Assembly (NCBI RefSeq): GCF_014648075.1
Contig: NZ_BMQK01000001.1
Span: 868,001 to 932,000, forward strand
Length of the DNA: 64,000 nucleotides
Source: Streptomyces ruber
GTDB lineage: Bacteria; Actinomycetota; Actinomycetes; Streptomycetales; Streptomycetaceae
Direction: 5' to 3'
Shown here in pieces: positions 55,501 through 63,685 of this stretch. The notes beneath the pieces were generated by a model, which saw nothing but the letters and a program-made list of their open reading frames with translations, had not been told where the DNA came from and made no database searches. Position 1 is the first letter of the stretch, and the number at the start of each line of letters is the position of its first letter. Position numbers and translations under genes: made by a program.

Positions 55501-55608
55501 GAGGCGCTGTCGGACCTCGAGGCCACCCTGGGCGACCAGCACGTCCACACCATCGCGGCACGCTCCCGCACCCGCCCGTACTGGGACTTCGAACCGCAGG
55601 CGACCTGA
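52600..55608 (+). CDS. fxsT: FxsT, TIR-like/NB-ARC/TPR STAND protein of the Fxs system
   Basis: A 1002-aa protein with a TIR-like domain (residues ~20-150: VTISFAGFNRAWAAWIGDRL, then VLIVVSEWYFQ), an NB-ARC NTPase (~185-520: GMSGVGKTQLAAEYA near 210, WLLILDGADE, then LPLLLDQTAGWL as GxP-like element) and TPR repeats (~560-985, often LGRYEEALQL and LGRYDETLDID). STAND proteins act as NTP-dependent switches in defence. The position equivalent to the NADase Glu of active TIR domains is not evident, so the TIR part may signal by contact. ATG 52600 has GGGGAGG. Confidence 0.9.
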   Translation: MSGARTPVGSAERGTARQTVTISFAGFNRAWAAWIGDRLERRGIRVVYMRWDSPAGIPLVDSLRDLQLAEGRVLIVVSEWYFQLGPRTHEEWNAALREVAAPDPARFAAVSVTTATVPTAAAVLAPANLTNMGAEEAERRLLDRLDLPSDPLPDAADDDRRGPRFPATMPEVWGGVPRRNTRFTGREPLLNDAYHLLQGAEQGAGVLTLHGMSGVGKTQLAAEYAYRFGSEYDVVWWVNAEKRVTYRRVLAELAPKLGLTTGAEYGERLRAVRDALRRGEPYGRWLLILDGADEPDQLWDLVPTGPGHVLITSRNPEWGEHNSRMLEVPVYDRDESVAFIRRRAPRLTPAEAKQLAEALEDLPLLLDQTAGWLNDSDLSVDEYIQLLEGGVDRDVVKVSADFPLAFQTAWSILLNNIRETVPESVALLRLCTFFAPGSIPVRLLKEMPVDELPEQIAGLLNDPLLWNRAINQLRQYSVVRLESHETSGEEASPGESLYVHRMVHQIVHKDMPDEDRRDFIDVVRRALAAADPGRPTDSRLWDQYAEIVPHLKYADVLKSTDRTVQRLVLNCLRYMWFTGEYTSGITLGERALAAWRELIGEDHPRVWEVTYHYANLLRSGGEYVRTEAIERAAVEYLRRERGEEDLDYLRAASGLAADLSALGRYEEALQLTERLYSVYRGLLGEQDSRTLNALNNLGFSLRLLGRYDETLDIDRRTLEARRQLLRGRHPWTLFSETSYAIDLRLLGRYGEAESVQSKNLRDHRLLMGADNPQTLRAELNLALCQYRGGARESAGRLFTRVLERYERKLGEAHMQTLAAAVSQSCYAREHGDIDRARETSESVIARYEMALSPSHPFLVGARANHALILRSVGERDHALALIEQALVDMTAAVGENHPWTLGCAVNAAALRNLVGDPESAAELSRTTVTRAIESLGRTRPLTLTARIALAADLRALRDRRQAEKIEQEALSDLEATLGDQHVHTIAARSRTRPYWDFEPQAT

Positions 55609-55651
55609 CCGGCGGGACACCGGCCACGGCCGGCGGGACACCGGCACGGAA

Positions 55652-55692
55652 AAGGGCCCGGCCCCGGAGGATGCCTCCGGGGCCGGGCCCTT
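55652..55692. terminator. Bidirectional terminator between fxsT and kgd
   Basis: AAGGGCCCGGCCCCGGAGG (55652-55670) pairs perfectly with 55674-55692 across an ATG loop, a 19-bp stem between convergent genes. Confidence 0.9.
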
Positions 55693-55724
55693 CTCCGTAC
55701 GGCGACGGACCGCTGTTCAGCGGG

Positions 55725-58700
55725 TCACGCCTCGAACACCTCGCGCACCAGCTGCTCCTGCTCGGCCTGGTGGCGCTTCGCGGAGCCCACCGCCGGGGAG
55801 GAGGAGTGCGGCCGGGAGATCCGGCGCAGGCGCTCACCGTGCGGCACGTCCGCGCCGACCGCCAGGTCCAGGTGGTCGATCAGGTTGAGCGCGATGAACG
55901 GCCAGGCACCCTGGTTCGCCGGCTCCTCCTGGGCCCACAGGTACTTCTCGGCGTTCGGGTACTTGGCGATCTCCGCCTGGAGCTCGGCACCCGGCAGCGG
56001 GTACAGGCGCTCGATGCGGATGATCGCGGTGTCCGTGACGCCGCGCTTCTGCCGCTCGGCGTCCAGGTCGTAGTAGACCTTGCCCGTCGTGAAGACGACC
56101 TTCCTGACCGCGGCCGGGTCGACCGACGCGTCGCCGATGACCGGCTGGAACTGGCCCGTCGTGAACTCCTCGGCCTTCGACGCGGCGGCCTTCAGGCGCA
56201 GCATCGACTTCGGGGTGAAGACCACCAGCGGCTTGTGGTGCGGGTTGTGCACCTGCCACCGCAGGAGGTGGAAGTAGTTCGCCGGGGAGGTCGGCATCGC
56301 GACCGTCATGTTGTTCTGCGCGCAGAGCTGCAGGAACCGCTCCGGGCGGGCCGAGGAGTGGTCCGGGCCCTGGCCCTCGTAGCCGTGCGGCAGCAGCAGG
56401 ACGACGCCGGACGTCTGGCCCCACTTCTGCTCGGCCGACGAGATGAACTCGTCCACGACCGTCTGGGCGCCGTTGACGAAGTCGCCGAACTGCGCTTCCC
56501 ACATGACGAGCGCGTCCGGGCGGGCCAGCGAGTAGCCGTACTCGAAGCCCATCGCCGCGTACTCGGAGAGGAGGGAGTCGTAGACGTTGTACCGGGCCTG
56601 GTCGTCCGACAGGTACAGCAGCGGGGTGTAGTCCTCGCCCGTCTCCCGGTCGATCAGCACCGCGTGGCGCTGGCCGAACGTGCCGCGGCGGGAGTCCTGG
56701 CCCGAGAGGCGCACCGGGGTGCCCTCCAGGAGCAGGGAGCCGATCGCGAGGGTCTCGCCCATGCCCCAGTCGATCGTGCCGTCCTCGACCATCGTCGCGC
56801 GGCGCTGCAGCTGCGGCAGCAGACGCGGGTGCACGGTGATGTGGTCGGGGATGTTGACCTGGGACTCGGCGATCCGCTTGACGACCTCCGTGGAGACCGC
56901 GGTCTGCACCGCGACCGGGAAGCCGTCCTGCGGGTCGTGGGAGTCGCCCGACGTCGGCTGCGAGGTGGCCTCGCGGACCTCGGTGAAGACCTTCTCCAGC
57001 TGGCCCTGGTAGTCCTGCAGCGCCTGCTCGGCCTCTTCCAGGGTGATGTCGCCGCGACCGATGAGGGACTCGGTGTAGAGCTTGCGCACCGAGCGCTTCT
57101 TGTCGATCAGGTCGTACATCAGCGGCTGCGTGAACGCCGGGTTGTCCGACTCGTTGTGACCGCGGCGGCGGTAGCAGATGAGGTCGATGACGACGTCCTT
57201 GTTGAACGCCTGGCGGAACTCGAAGGCCAGGCGAGCGACGCGGACGACGGCCTCGGGGTCGTCGCCGTTCACGTGGAAGATCGGCGCCTCGATCATGCGG
57301 GCCACGTCCGTCGCGTACATGGAGGAACGCGAGGACTCGGGAGCCGCGGTGAAGCCGACCTGGTTGTTGATGACGATGTGCACCGTGCCGCCGGTGCGGT
57401 AGCCGCGCAGCTGCGACATGTTGAGGGTCTCGGCCACCACGCCCTGGCCCGCGAAGGCCGCGTCGCCGTGGAGGGCCACCGGCAGGACGGTGAAGTCCGT
57501 GCCGCCCTTGTTGATGATGTCCTGCTTGGCGCGGGCGACGCCCTCCAGGACCGGGTCGACGGCCTCCAGGTGGGAGGGGTTCGCGACCAGGGAGACCTTG
57601 ATCTGCTCGCCGTCCAGGCCGGTGAACGTGCCCTCGGCGCCCAGGTGGTACTTCACGTCGCCGGAGCCGTGCATCGACTTCGGGTCGAGGTTGCCCTCGA
57701 ACTCGCGGAAGATCTGCGCGTACGACTTGCCGACGATGTTGGCGAGGACGTTGAGGCGGCCGCGGTGGGCCATGCCGATGACGACCTCGTCCAGGCGCGA
57801 CTCGGCGGCCGAGTCCAGCACCGCGTCGAGCAGCGGGATGACGGACTCGCCGCCCTCCAGCGAGAAGCGCTTCTGGCCGACGTACTTGGTCTGCAGGAAG
57901 GTTTCGAACGCCTCGGCGGCGTTCAGGCGGCGCAGGATGCGCAGCTGCTCCTCGCGCTCCGGCTTGGAGTGCGGGCGCTCGATGCGGTCCTGGATCCACT
58001 TGCGCTGCTTGGGGTCCTGGATGTGCATGAACTCGATGCCGGTGGTGCGGCAGTACGAGTCGCGCAGCACGCCGAGGATGTCGCGCAGCTTCATCATCGA
58101 CTTGCCGGCGAAGCCGCCGACCGCGAACTCGCGCTCCAGGTCCCACAGGGTGAGGCCGTGCTCGGTGATGTCCAGGTCGGGGTGCTTGCGCTGCTGGTAC
58201 TCCAGCGGGTCGGTGTCGGCCATGACGTGGCCGCGGACCCGGTAGGAGTGGATCAGCTCGAAGACGCGGGCGGCCTTGGTGACGTCGTCGTCGTGGCTGG
58301 CGTCGATGTCCTTGAGCCAGCGGACCGGCTCGTAGGGGATGCGCAGCGCCTCGAAGATCTCGTCGTAGAAGCCGTTCTCACCGAGGAGCAGGTTCGCCAC
58401 GATGCGCAGGAACTCGCCGGAGGCGGCGCCCTGGATGACCCGGTGGTCGTACGTCGACGTCAGGGTCATCACCTTGGAGATGCCCAGCTTGTTCAGGGTG
58501 TCCTGGGAGGTGCCCTGGAACTCGGCCGGGTAGTCCATGGAGCCGACGCCCATGATGACCGACTGACCGGGCATCAGACGCGGCACGGAGTGCACGGTGC
58601 CGAGGCCGCCGGGGTTGGTCAGGGAGACCGTGACACCCGAGAAGTCGTCCATCGTCAGCTTGCCGTCGCGGGCGCGGCGGACGATGTCCTCGTAGGCCTG

Positions 58701-59540
58701 CCAGAACTCGAAGAAGTTCAGCGTCTCGGCCTTCTTGATGCCGGCGACGACGAGCTGGCGGTCGCCGTTCGGCTTCACCAGGTCGATGGCCAGGCCGAAG
58801 TTGATGTGCGCCGGCTTGACGAGGGTCGGCTTGCCGTCCTTCTCCGCGTAGGAGTAGTTCATCGACGGCATGGCCTTGATGGCCTGCACCATCGCGTAGC
58901 CGATCAGGTGCGTGAAGGAGATCTTCCCGCCCCGGGCGCGCTTCAGGTGGTTGTTGATGACGATGCGGTTGTCGAACAGCAGCTTCACCGGGACGGCGCG
59001 CACGGACGTGGCCGTGGGCAGCTCCAGCGAGGCGTTCATGTTCTTGGCGACGGCGGCGCCGGGGCCGCGCAGCGTCACGTACTCGGGGCCCTCGGGCGCC
59101 TCCTTCGCCGGCTCGGCCTTCGCCTTCGGCTTGGCCGGGGCGGCGGGCTTCGCCGGGGCCGCGGCGGCGGGCTTCGGGGCGGCGGCCGGCTTGGCGGGGG
59201 CGGCGGCCTGAGCCTGCTGCGGAGCCGGGGGCTGTGCCGGGGCCTGAGGCCGGGCCGGAGCCGCCGGAGCGGCGGCCGGGGCCTGGGGCTGCGCCTGCGT
59301 GGTGGTCCCCGCGGCCCCCGCGGCCGCGTTACCCGCCGGAGCCGAGGAGGCGGCCGCCCCCGGCTTGTAGTCGGCGAAGAAGTCCCACCAGGCTCGGTCT
59401 ACCGAATTCGGGTCCTGGAGGTACTGCTGATAGATCTCGTCGACGAGCCACTCGTTGGCACCGAAGGCCGCGGCGGGGTTCTTGCCCGCTTGGTCGGTCT
59501 CGGTCGAGGTGCTGGAGTTACTGGGGGACTGTGGCGACAC
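55725..59540 (-). CDS. kgd: Multifunctional 2-oxoglutarate dehydrogenase/decarboxylase (Kgd, fused E2-E1)
   Basis: A 1271-aa enzyme of the actinobacterial Kgd/OdhA type. Residues ~1-50 hold the FHA-protein-binding region ([19 protein letters not shown]); ~60-165 is an Ala/Pro linker; ~170-400 is an E2-like acyltransferase core ([10 protein letters not shown] motif) without a lipoyl domain; the rest is the thiamine-diphosphate E1 with [13 protein letters not shown] and [15 protein letters not shown]. It feeds the TCA cycle. GTG 59540 ([10 protein letters not shown]) is best; the upstream frame is non-family. A CTGACC-18 bp-TAGCCT promoter may lie about 50 bp upstream. Confidence 0.95.
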   Translation of the reverse strand: MSPQSPSNSSTSTETDQAGKNPAAAFGANEWLVDEIYQQYLQDPNSVDRAWWDFFADYKPGAAASSAPAGNAAAGAAGTTTQAQPQAPAAAPAAPARPQAPAQPPAPQQAQAAAPAKPAAAPKPAAAAPAKPAAPAKPKAKAEPAKEAPEGPEYVTLRGPGAAVAKNMNASLELPTATSVRAVPVKLLFDNRIVINNHLKRARGGKISFTHLIGYAMVQAIKAMPSMNYSYAEKDGKPTLVKPAHINFGLAIDLVKPNGDRQLVVAGIKKAETLNFFEFWQAYEDIVRRARDGKLTMDDFSGVTVSLTNPGGLGTVHSVPRLMPGQSVIMGVGSMDYPAEFQGTSQDTLNKLGISKVMTLTSTYDHRVIQGAASGEFLRIVANLLLGENGFYDEIFEALRIPYEPVRWLKDIDASHDDDVTKAARVFELIHSYRVRGHVMADTDPLEYQQRKHPDLDITEHGLTLWDLEREFAVGGFAGKSMMKLRDILGVLRDSYCRTTGIEFMHIQDPKQRKWIQDRIERPHSKPEREEQLRILRRLNAAEAFETFLQTKYVGQKRFSLEGGESVIPLLDAVLDSAAESRLDEVVIGMAHRGRLNVLANIVGKSYAQIFREFEGNLDPKSMHGSGDVKYHLGAEGTFTGLDGEQIKVSLVANPSHLEAVDPVLEGVARAKQDIINKGGTDFTVLPVALHGDAAFAGQGVVAETLNMSQLRGYRTGGTVHIVINNQVGFTAAPESSRSSMYATDVARMIEAPIFHVNGDDPEAVVRVARLAFEFRQAFNKDVVIDLICYRRRGHNESDNPAFTQPLMYDLIDKKRSVRKLYTESLIGRGDITLEEAEQALQDYQGQLEKVFTEVREATSQPTSGDSHDPQDGFPVAVQTAVSTEVVKRIAESQVNIPDHITVHPRLLPQLQRRATMVEDGTIDWGMGETLAIGSLLLEGTPVRLSGQDSRRGTFGQRHAVLIDRETGEDYTPLLYLSDDQARYNVYDSLLSEYAAMGFEYGYSLARPDALVMWEAQFGDFVNGAQTVVDEFISSAEQKWGQTSGVVLLLPHGYEGQGPDHSSARPERFLQLCAQNNMTVAMPTSPANYFHLLRWQVHNPHHKPLVVFTPKSMLRLKAAASKAEEFTTGQFQPVIGDASVDPAAVRKVVFTTGKVYYDLDAERQKRGVTDTAIIRIERLYPLPGAELQAEIAKYPNAEKYLWAQEEPANQGAWPFIALNLIDHLDLAVGADVPHGERLRRISRPHSSSPAVGSAKRHQAEQEQLVREVFEA

Positions 59541-60018
59541 GGCGGCAACCGCCCTCTTCCGCTTCACAAGGTGATGGACAGCGGGAATAAAGGCTACGCC
59601 TCCGTGGCCGAGAAGGTCAGTCCGGGCCCGTTCATCGTCGCGTAAGTCACATCTCAGGGCGCGTTTCATGGCCGGAAATGGCGGGAAACAAGCGGGGTTC
59701 CGGTTGCGGACTGAGGTCAGGCGCATGGGTCGGACGGGCCTGCGGCGACACGCGCGCGGCCCTCTGCTCCACGACTGCCCGACGGCAGCCCGATCACACG
59801 TGTCCGTCAGGCGCGGATCTCCGTCGATCTTGGGTGCTCCGGGTCGAACCCTACGTCACCTCGGCCGGGAGGCGACCCCGTGGGAGTGACGCCCGCCGGC
59901 GCCCGTACGACGCCTTCCGGTCCCGCCCACCGGCGGACACCGGATCCGGCCGGGGTGGCCGACGGCGCCGGCGGGCGTCGGGAACCGGCCGGGTCCGGGG
60001 CGGGACCGGCCGCTCGCG
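59541..60018. other. Intergenic region upstream of kgd
   Basis: 478 bp between the kgd start and the histidine kinase stop. It holds the likely kgd promoter and ribosome site (GAAGCGGAAGAGGGCGG). From about 59680 to 60018 the bases are GC-rich without a coding frame of family quality. Confidence 0.45.
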
Positions 60019-61113
60019 CTACTTCTGCGGACCCGGCAGGACGACTTGGATGCGGCAGCCCCGCGGGGACTCCGCCACACCGATGCGGCCGCCGTGCAGG
60101 TCCACCGCCCAGCGGGCGATGGCGAGGCCCAGACCGGTGCCGCCGTCGCTGCCCGGCCCGTGCGGGGAACTGACCGCGCCCCGGTTGAAGCGCTCGAAGA
60201 CGCGGTGCCACTCCGACTGGGGGATGCCCGGTCCCTCGTCCAGGACCTCCAGTTCCAGGGACTCGGGAGCGGTGCCCGGCCTGGCCTTCACCGTCACACG
60301 GCCGTGCGGCGGGCTGTGCTTGACCGCGTTGTCGATCAGGTTGGCGACGACCTGGTGGATGCGCTCGGGGTCCGCGTGCACGGTCAGGTCCGAGGGGTGC
60401 ACGTCGAGGTGCAGGTGGACGTCCGTACGGGTGTGCTTGCCGGAGTCGGAGGCGACGCCCCCGCGCGCGGAGGCGACCATGTTGGCCTCCTTCAGGACGC
60501 CCGAGAGGTACGGCCACACCTCGAAGCGCCGCTTGCGCAGCGGGACCACGCCGTTGTCCAGCCGGGACAGGTCGAGGAGCGTCTCCACCAGGCGCCCGAG
60601 CCGCTCGGTCTGCTTCAGCGCCGTACGCATCGTCTCGGGGTCGGCGGCCGAGACACCGTCGACGACGTTCTCCAGGACGGCGCGCAGACCAGCGATGGGG
60701 GTGCGCAGCTCGTGCGAGACGTTTGCGACGAGCTCCTTGCGCTGGCGGTCCTGGGCCTCCAGCTCGTCGGCCATCAGGTTGATCGTGTGGGCCAGGTCGC
60801 CCAGCTCGTCCCGGCGGTTGTCGTTGACGCGGCGGGTGTAGTCGCCGTGCGAGATGGAGCGGGCGACCGCGTTCATCTCGTCCAGCGGCGCGGTGAGCGA
60901 ATGGGCCACGAACTGCGTGATCAGCAGGGTCGCGATCATCGAGAAGATGGTGATGAAGCGCAGCTCCGTCTCGGTGCGTGCCGCGATCATCAGCAGACCG
61001 GTGGTGATCAGCACCGAGACGACGACGAGCGTGCCCAGCTTCGTCTTGATCGAGAAGGGGCGCACCCCGCCCCAGGGATCCGCGCCCCTGCGCTTCCCGC
61101 CCGGACCGCCCAT
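60019..61113 (-). CDS. Sensor histidine kinase of a two-component system
   Basis: A 364-aa kinase with two membrane helices (residues ~25-45 and ~52-70), so little extracellular sensing domain. A HAMP region with a PLDEMNAVARSI linker follows. The phospho-acceptor motif ANVSHELRTPIAGLR lies near 130-144, and the HATPase shows IHQVVANLIDNAVKHSP (N box), DEGPGIP (G1) and GGTGLGLAIARW (G2). ATG 61113. It lies 130 bp downstream of its response regulator, same strand. Confidence 0.92.
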   Translation of the reverse strand: MGGPGGKRRGADPWGGVRPFSIKTKLGTLVVVSVLITTGLLMIAARTETELRFITIFSMIATLLITQFVAHSLTAPLDEMNAVARSISHGDYTRRVNDNRRDELGDLAHTINLMADELEAQDRQRKELVANVSHELRTPIAGLRAVLENVVDGVSAADPETMRTALKQTERLGRLVETLLDLSRLDNGVVPLRKRRFEVWPYLSGVLKEANMVASARGGVASDSGKHTRTDVHLHLDVHPSDLTVHADPERIHQVVANLIDNAVKHSPPHGRVTVKARPGTAPESLELEVLDEGPGIPQSEWHRVFERFNRGAVSSPHGPGSDGGTGLGLAIARWAVDLHGGRIGVAESPRGCRIQVVLPGPQK

Positions 61114-61243
61114 CACCCAACGCCCCTCACGACCACACCGTCTGCCTGCCGAACCGCCCCGCCGGGCCCTCCGCCGGCCCGGGCGCACCGCTTCCGACGG
61201 CGTGCCCGGGCCGGCGGGAAGCCCACCGACGGGGACCGGCCGC

Positions 61244-61981
61244 TCAGGGGTTCGGCGTCTCCAGCGCGTAGCCCACGCCGTGCACCGTGCGGATGCGCTC
61301 CGCGCCGATCTTCCGCCGCAGCGCCTTGATGTGACTGTCCACGGTCCGCGTCCCCGACGCGTCCGCCCAGTCCCACACCTCGGCGAGCAGCTGCTCGCGC
61401 GAGAGTACGGCACGCGGGGTGTTGGCGAGGCAGACCAGGAGGTCGAACTCGGTGGGGGTGAGGTGCACGTCCTCGCTGCGCACCCGCACCCGGCGCTGCG
61501 CGTGGTCGATCTCCAGCTCGCCGAGGCGCAGGATGCCGCTGCGGGGCGTCGCGGCGGCCAGCGCGGCACGCTCCACGCGGCGCAGCAGGACGTGCACGCG
61601 GGCGGCCAGCTCACGCATGGAGAAAGGCTTCGTCATGTAGTCGTCGGCGCCCACGCCGAGCCCGACCAGCATGTCCGTCTCGTCGTCGCGCGCGGTGAGC
61701 ATCAGCACCGGGACCGGGCGCTGGGCCTGCACCCGGCGGCACACCTCCAGGCCGTCGAAACCCGGCAGCATGATGTCCAGGATCAGCAGGTCGGGCTGCC
61801 ATGCCTCAGCGGTGTCGACGGCCGCCGGGCCGTCGCCCGCGGTCTGCACGAGGAAGCCCTCCGCGCGCAGGCGGGCCGCGATGGCGTCGACGATCGTCGG
61901 GTCGTCCTCGACCACCAGGACCCGGCGCTGGGCGCCCGGGGTCGCCGCAGTGCCGCTGTGGGAGGTGTGTGTCTGCTCCAT
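61244..61981 (-). CDS. OmpR/PhoB-family response regulator
   Basis: A 245-aa regulator. The receiver domain (residues ~20-135) has acidic pocket VEDD near 24-27, the phospho-site LILDIMLPGFDG near 68-79, T of MLTARDD near 96-102 and K of MTKPFSM. The C-terminal winged helix (~145-240) holds HLTPTEFDLLVCLANTP and the recognition helix TRTVDSHIKALRRKIG. It pairs with the downstream kinase. ATG 61981. Targets unknown. Confidence 0.93.
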   Translation of the reverse strand: MEQTHTSHSGTAATPGAQRRVLVVEDDPTIVDAIAARLRAEGFLVQTAGDGPAAVDTAEAWQPDLLILDIMLPGFDGLEVCRRVQAQRPVPVLMLTARDDETDMLVGLGVGADDYMTKPFSMRELAARVHVLLRRVERAALAAATPRSGILRLGELEIDHAQRRVRVRSEDVHLTPTEFDLLVCLANTPRAVLSREQLLAEVWDWADASGTRTVDSHIKALRRKIGAERIRTVHGVGYALETPNP

Positions 61982-62102
61982 CGCCCGCCCCTGTGTTGCT
62001 TTCCGGAATCCGTGGGGTGATCCCTTGACTGCGCATGACTGCGATTGACGCTTGAATGATCGGCGTCAGGGATGCAGCGTACGGGCACTCACCGCGCCTT
62101 TG

Positions 62103-62780
62103 CTATCCAGGCCGGACCGCGAGGTGCACGACGTCCGGAACTCCTCGGGCAACCGGGATCTCTTCGGTACGCACCTGCTGGAACCCGGCATTCCCCAAGG
62201 TTTCTTCGAAATGCGCCGACGGCTGGGCCGACCACACCGCGAGCACTCCGCCGGGTTTCAACGCCGTTGCGCAGCTTGCCAGTCCGGCCGCCGAGTAGAG
62301 GGTGCCGTTGTCCTCGGTGACCGTCCAGTCGGGGCCGTTGTCGATGTCCAGGCACAACGCGTCGAATGTGGCGGACGTCTCATTGACGTACGCGACCAGG
62401 TCCGCCTCGACGATCTCGGTGCGGGGGTCCGCGAGCGCGCCGGCGGACACCGCCGCCAGGGGGCCGTGCCGATGCCATCCGATGATCGCCGGCTCACGCT
62501 CCACCACCGTGATGCGCCCCCAGCGGGGGTTCGCGGCGGCGTGTGCGAGCGAGAACCCGACCCCCAGCCCGCCGATGAGCACGCTCGGCGCCGGGCGGTC
62601 GTCCAGCGTCTGCAGCGCCGCGTCGACCAGCAGCCGCTCCGAACGTCCGTCGGAGGTGTCCATGAGGAAACAGCCGTTGGCGATGATCTGCAGCAGCTCC
62701 CCGTGCCGCCGCAGCACGACCTCACCGTACGGGCCCTCGCGCCGGTCGATGACTTCCGGGATCTCGTAGGCAGTGCTCAT
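62103..62780 (-). CDS. Spermidine synthase-like methyltransferase-fold protein
   Basis: A 225-aa Rossmann-fold protein of the spermidine/spermine synthase superfamily. The SAM-type loop VLIGGLGVGFSLAHAAAN lies near residues 65-82, followed by an acidic strand end VVEREPAI near 92-99. The gene is short compared with true spermidine synthases (~280 aa) and lacks the N-terminal beta-barrel, so aminopropyl transfer is not certain. ATG 62780 (MSTAYEIPEV). Three 18-bp tandem repeats lie just upstream. Confidence 0.8.
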   Translation of the reverse strand: MSTAYEIPEVIDRREGPYGEVVLRRHGELLQIIANGCFLMDTSDGRSERLLVDAALQTLDDRPAPSVLIGGLGVGFSLAHAAANPRWGRITVVEREPAIIGWHRHGPLAAVSAGALADPRTEIVEADLVAYVNETSATFDALCLDIDNGPDWTVTEDNGTLYSAAGLASCATALKPGGVLAVWSAQPSAHFEETLGNAGFQQVRTEEIPVARGVPDVVHLAVRPG

Positions 62781-62856
62781 GGCCTCATCCTGGCAGTTCC
62801 TCCGGGGAGGCCGGGGAAGGGCCGGTGGAACGGTCCGCGAGGCCTCGCCGTCCCCC

Positions 62857-62910
62857 GCGCACCCGACGGCACCGGCGCACCCGACGGCACCGGCGCACCC
62901 GACGGCACCG
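62857..62910. repeat. Three tandem copies of an 18-bp repeat
   Basis: The unit GCGCACCCGACGGCACCG occurs three times head to tail (62857-62874, 62875-62892, 62893-62910). It sits between the spermidine synthase-like gene and the disrupted acetyltransferase and may alter by slippage. Confidence 0.9.
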
Positions 62911-62944
62911 GCGCGCTCGCCGGCGCCGTCCGCGCGCACCGCGG

Positions 62945-63631
62945 TCAGGGGCTCCCCCCGAACTTCGCGGAGGCCAACGGTGCCTCCACACGCCGGCCCG
63001 GCGACTCGTACGGCGCCCGTCCGTCCGGCGTCCCCGCCAGTACCCCGGTCCGTGCCCCCTGCTCGAACGCCGCGCGGCCGAGGGTGCGCATCACCAGGGT
63101 GCCCAGGCCCCGGCGGCGGTGGGCGGCGGAGGTCTCGACCTGGTCGGCGACCGCCGTACGCCCGGTCGGGGCGATCTGGGCCGCGCGCGGCCCAGGAGCC
63201 GTCCGGGGCGGCGACCAGTGCGCGGACGACGCCGCCGCGCGACCAGGTGCGCAGCCGGTAGCCGTCGGGGAGCGCCGGTGTCCCGTGCTCCTCCGCCCGC
63301 AGCGGCACCGGCATCGGGCAGCCGGACTCGGGACCGGTCCACCAGCCCTCGCCGAGCCACGGCCCGGCCCTGTCCCGCTCCGCGAAGACCTTGAGCCGGA
63401 CGCCGTGTCCCGTCACGGCGTCGGCCACCTTGCGGACCGTCGCCTCCTCGGCCTCGTCGTGCGTGGCGGTGAGCACGCGGCGCTCACGTGCTCACCCGGT
63501 CCCACGTCGATCGTGCGGGCCCAGGGTTCCACCAGGGGCGGCGCCGCCCCTGGTGGGACGACCCGGCGGTCGGTCCCCGCCCGCACGAGTCGGTGATCGC
63601 TGACAGCGAACACGTTTGGGGGAACATTCAA
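62945..63631 (-). pseudogene. GNAT acetyltransferase broken by two compensating frameshifts
   Basis: Three frames carry pieces of one acetyltransferase. Frame 1 runs from 63631 (or GTG 63613) and reads FAVSDHRLVRAGTDRR up to about 63480. Frame 2 (GTG 63476) reads VLTATHDEAEEATVRKVADA to about 63190. The original frame then resumes as QIAPTGRTAVADQVETSA and RRRGLGTLVMRTLGRAAF (the acetyl-CoA motif) to the stop at 62945. One base appears lost near 63480 and one gained near 63185, both in GC-rich runs, so the ends share a frame (687 bp, 228 codons). Either a real pseudogene or two sequencing errors. Confidence 0.75.
63595..63611 (+). promoter_or_regulatory. ClgR-type operator upstream of lon
   Basis: GATCGCTGACAGCGAAC contains CGCTGACAGCG (63598-63608), which fits the ClgR pattern CGCYNANRGCG with flanking A/T. 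ClgR activates clp and lon genes in actinobacteria. The site lies 75 bp before the lon start. Confidence 0.65.
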
Positions 63632-63685
63632 CGGCTCATGAGCATTGAGTCGGCATAGCTCAACTTGACACCTAGGGAGAGACTC

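Noticed and set aside
54948..59645. Very long plus-strand frame (over 1500 codons) opposite kgd
   Set aside because: Its composition is Val/Asp/Arg/Gly-rich with no family motifs, as expected for the antisense of a GC-rich gene; the minus strand encodes an intact Kgd.
62857..62910. CRISPR-like array
   Set aside because: The copies are directly adjacent with no spacers and no cas genes nearby.
63665..63670. TTGACA as a lon -35 box
   Set aside because: It is only 16 bp before the start codon, leaving no room for a -10 element and leader.
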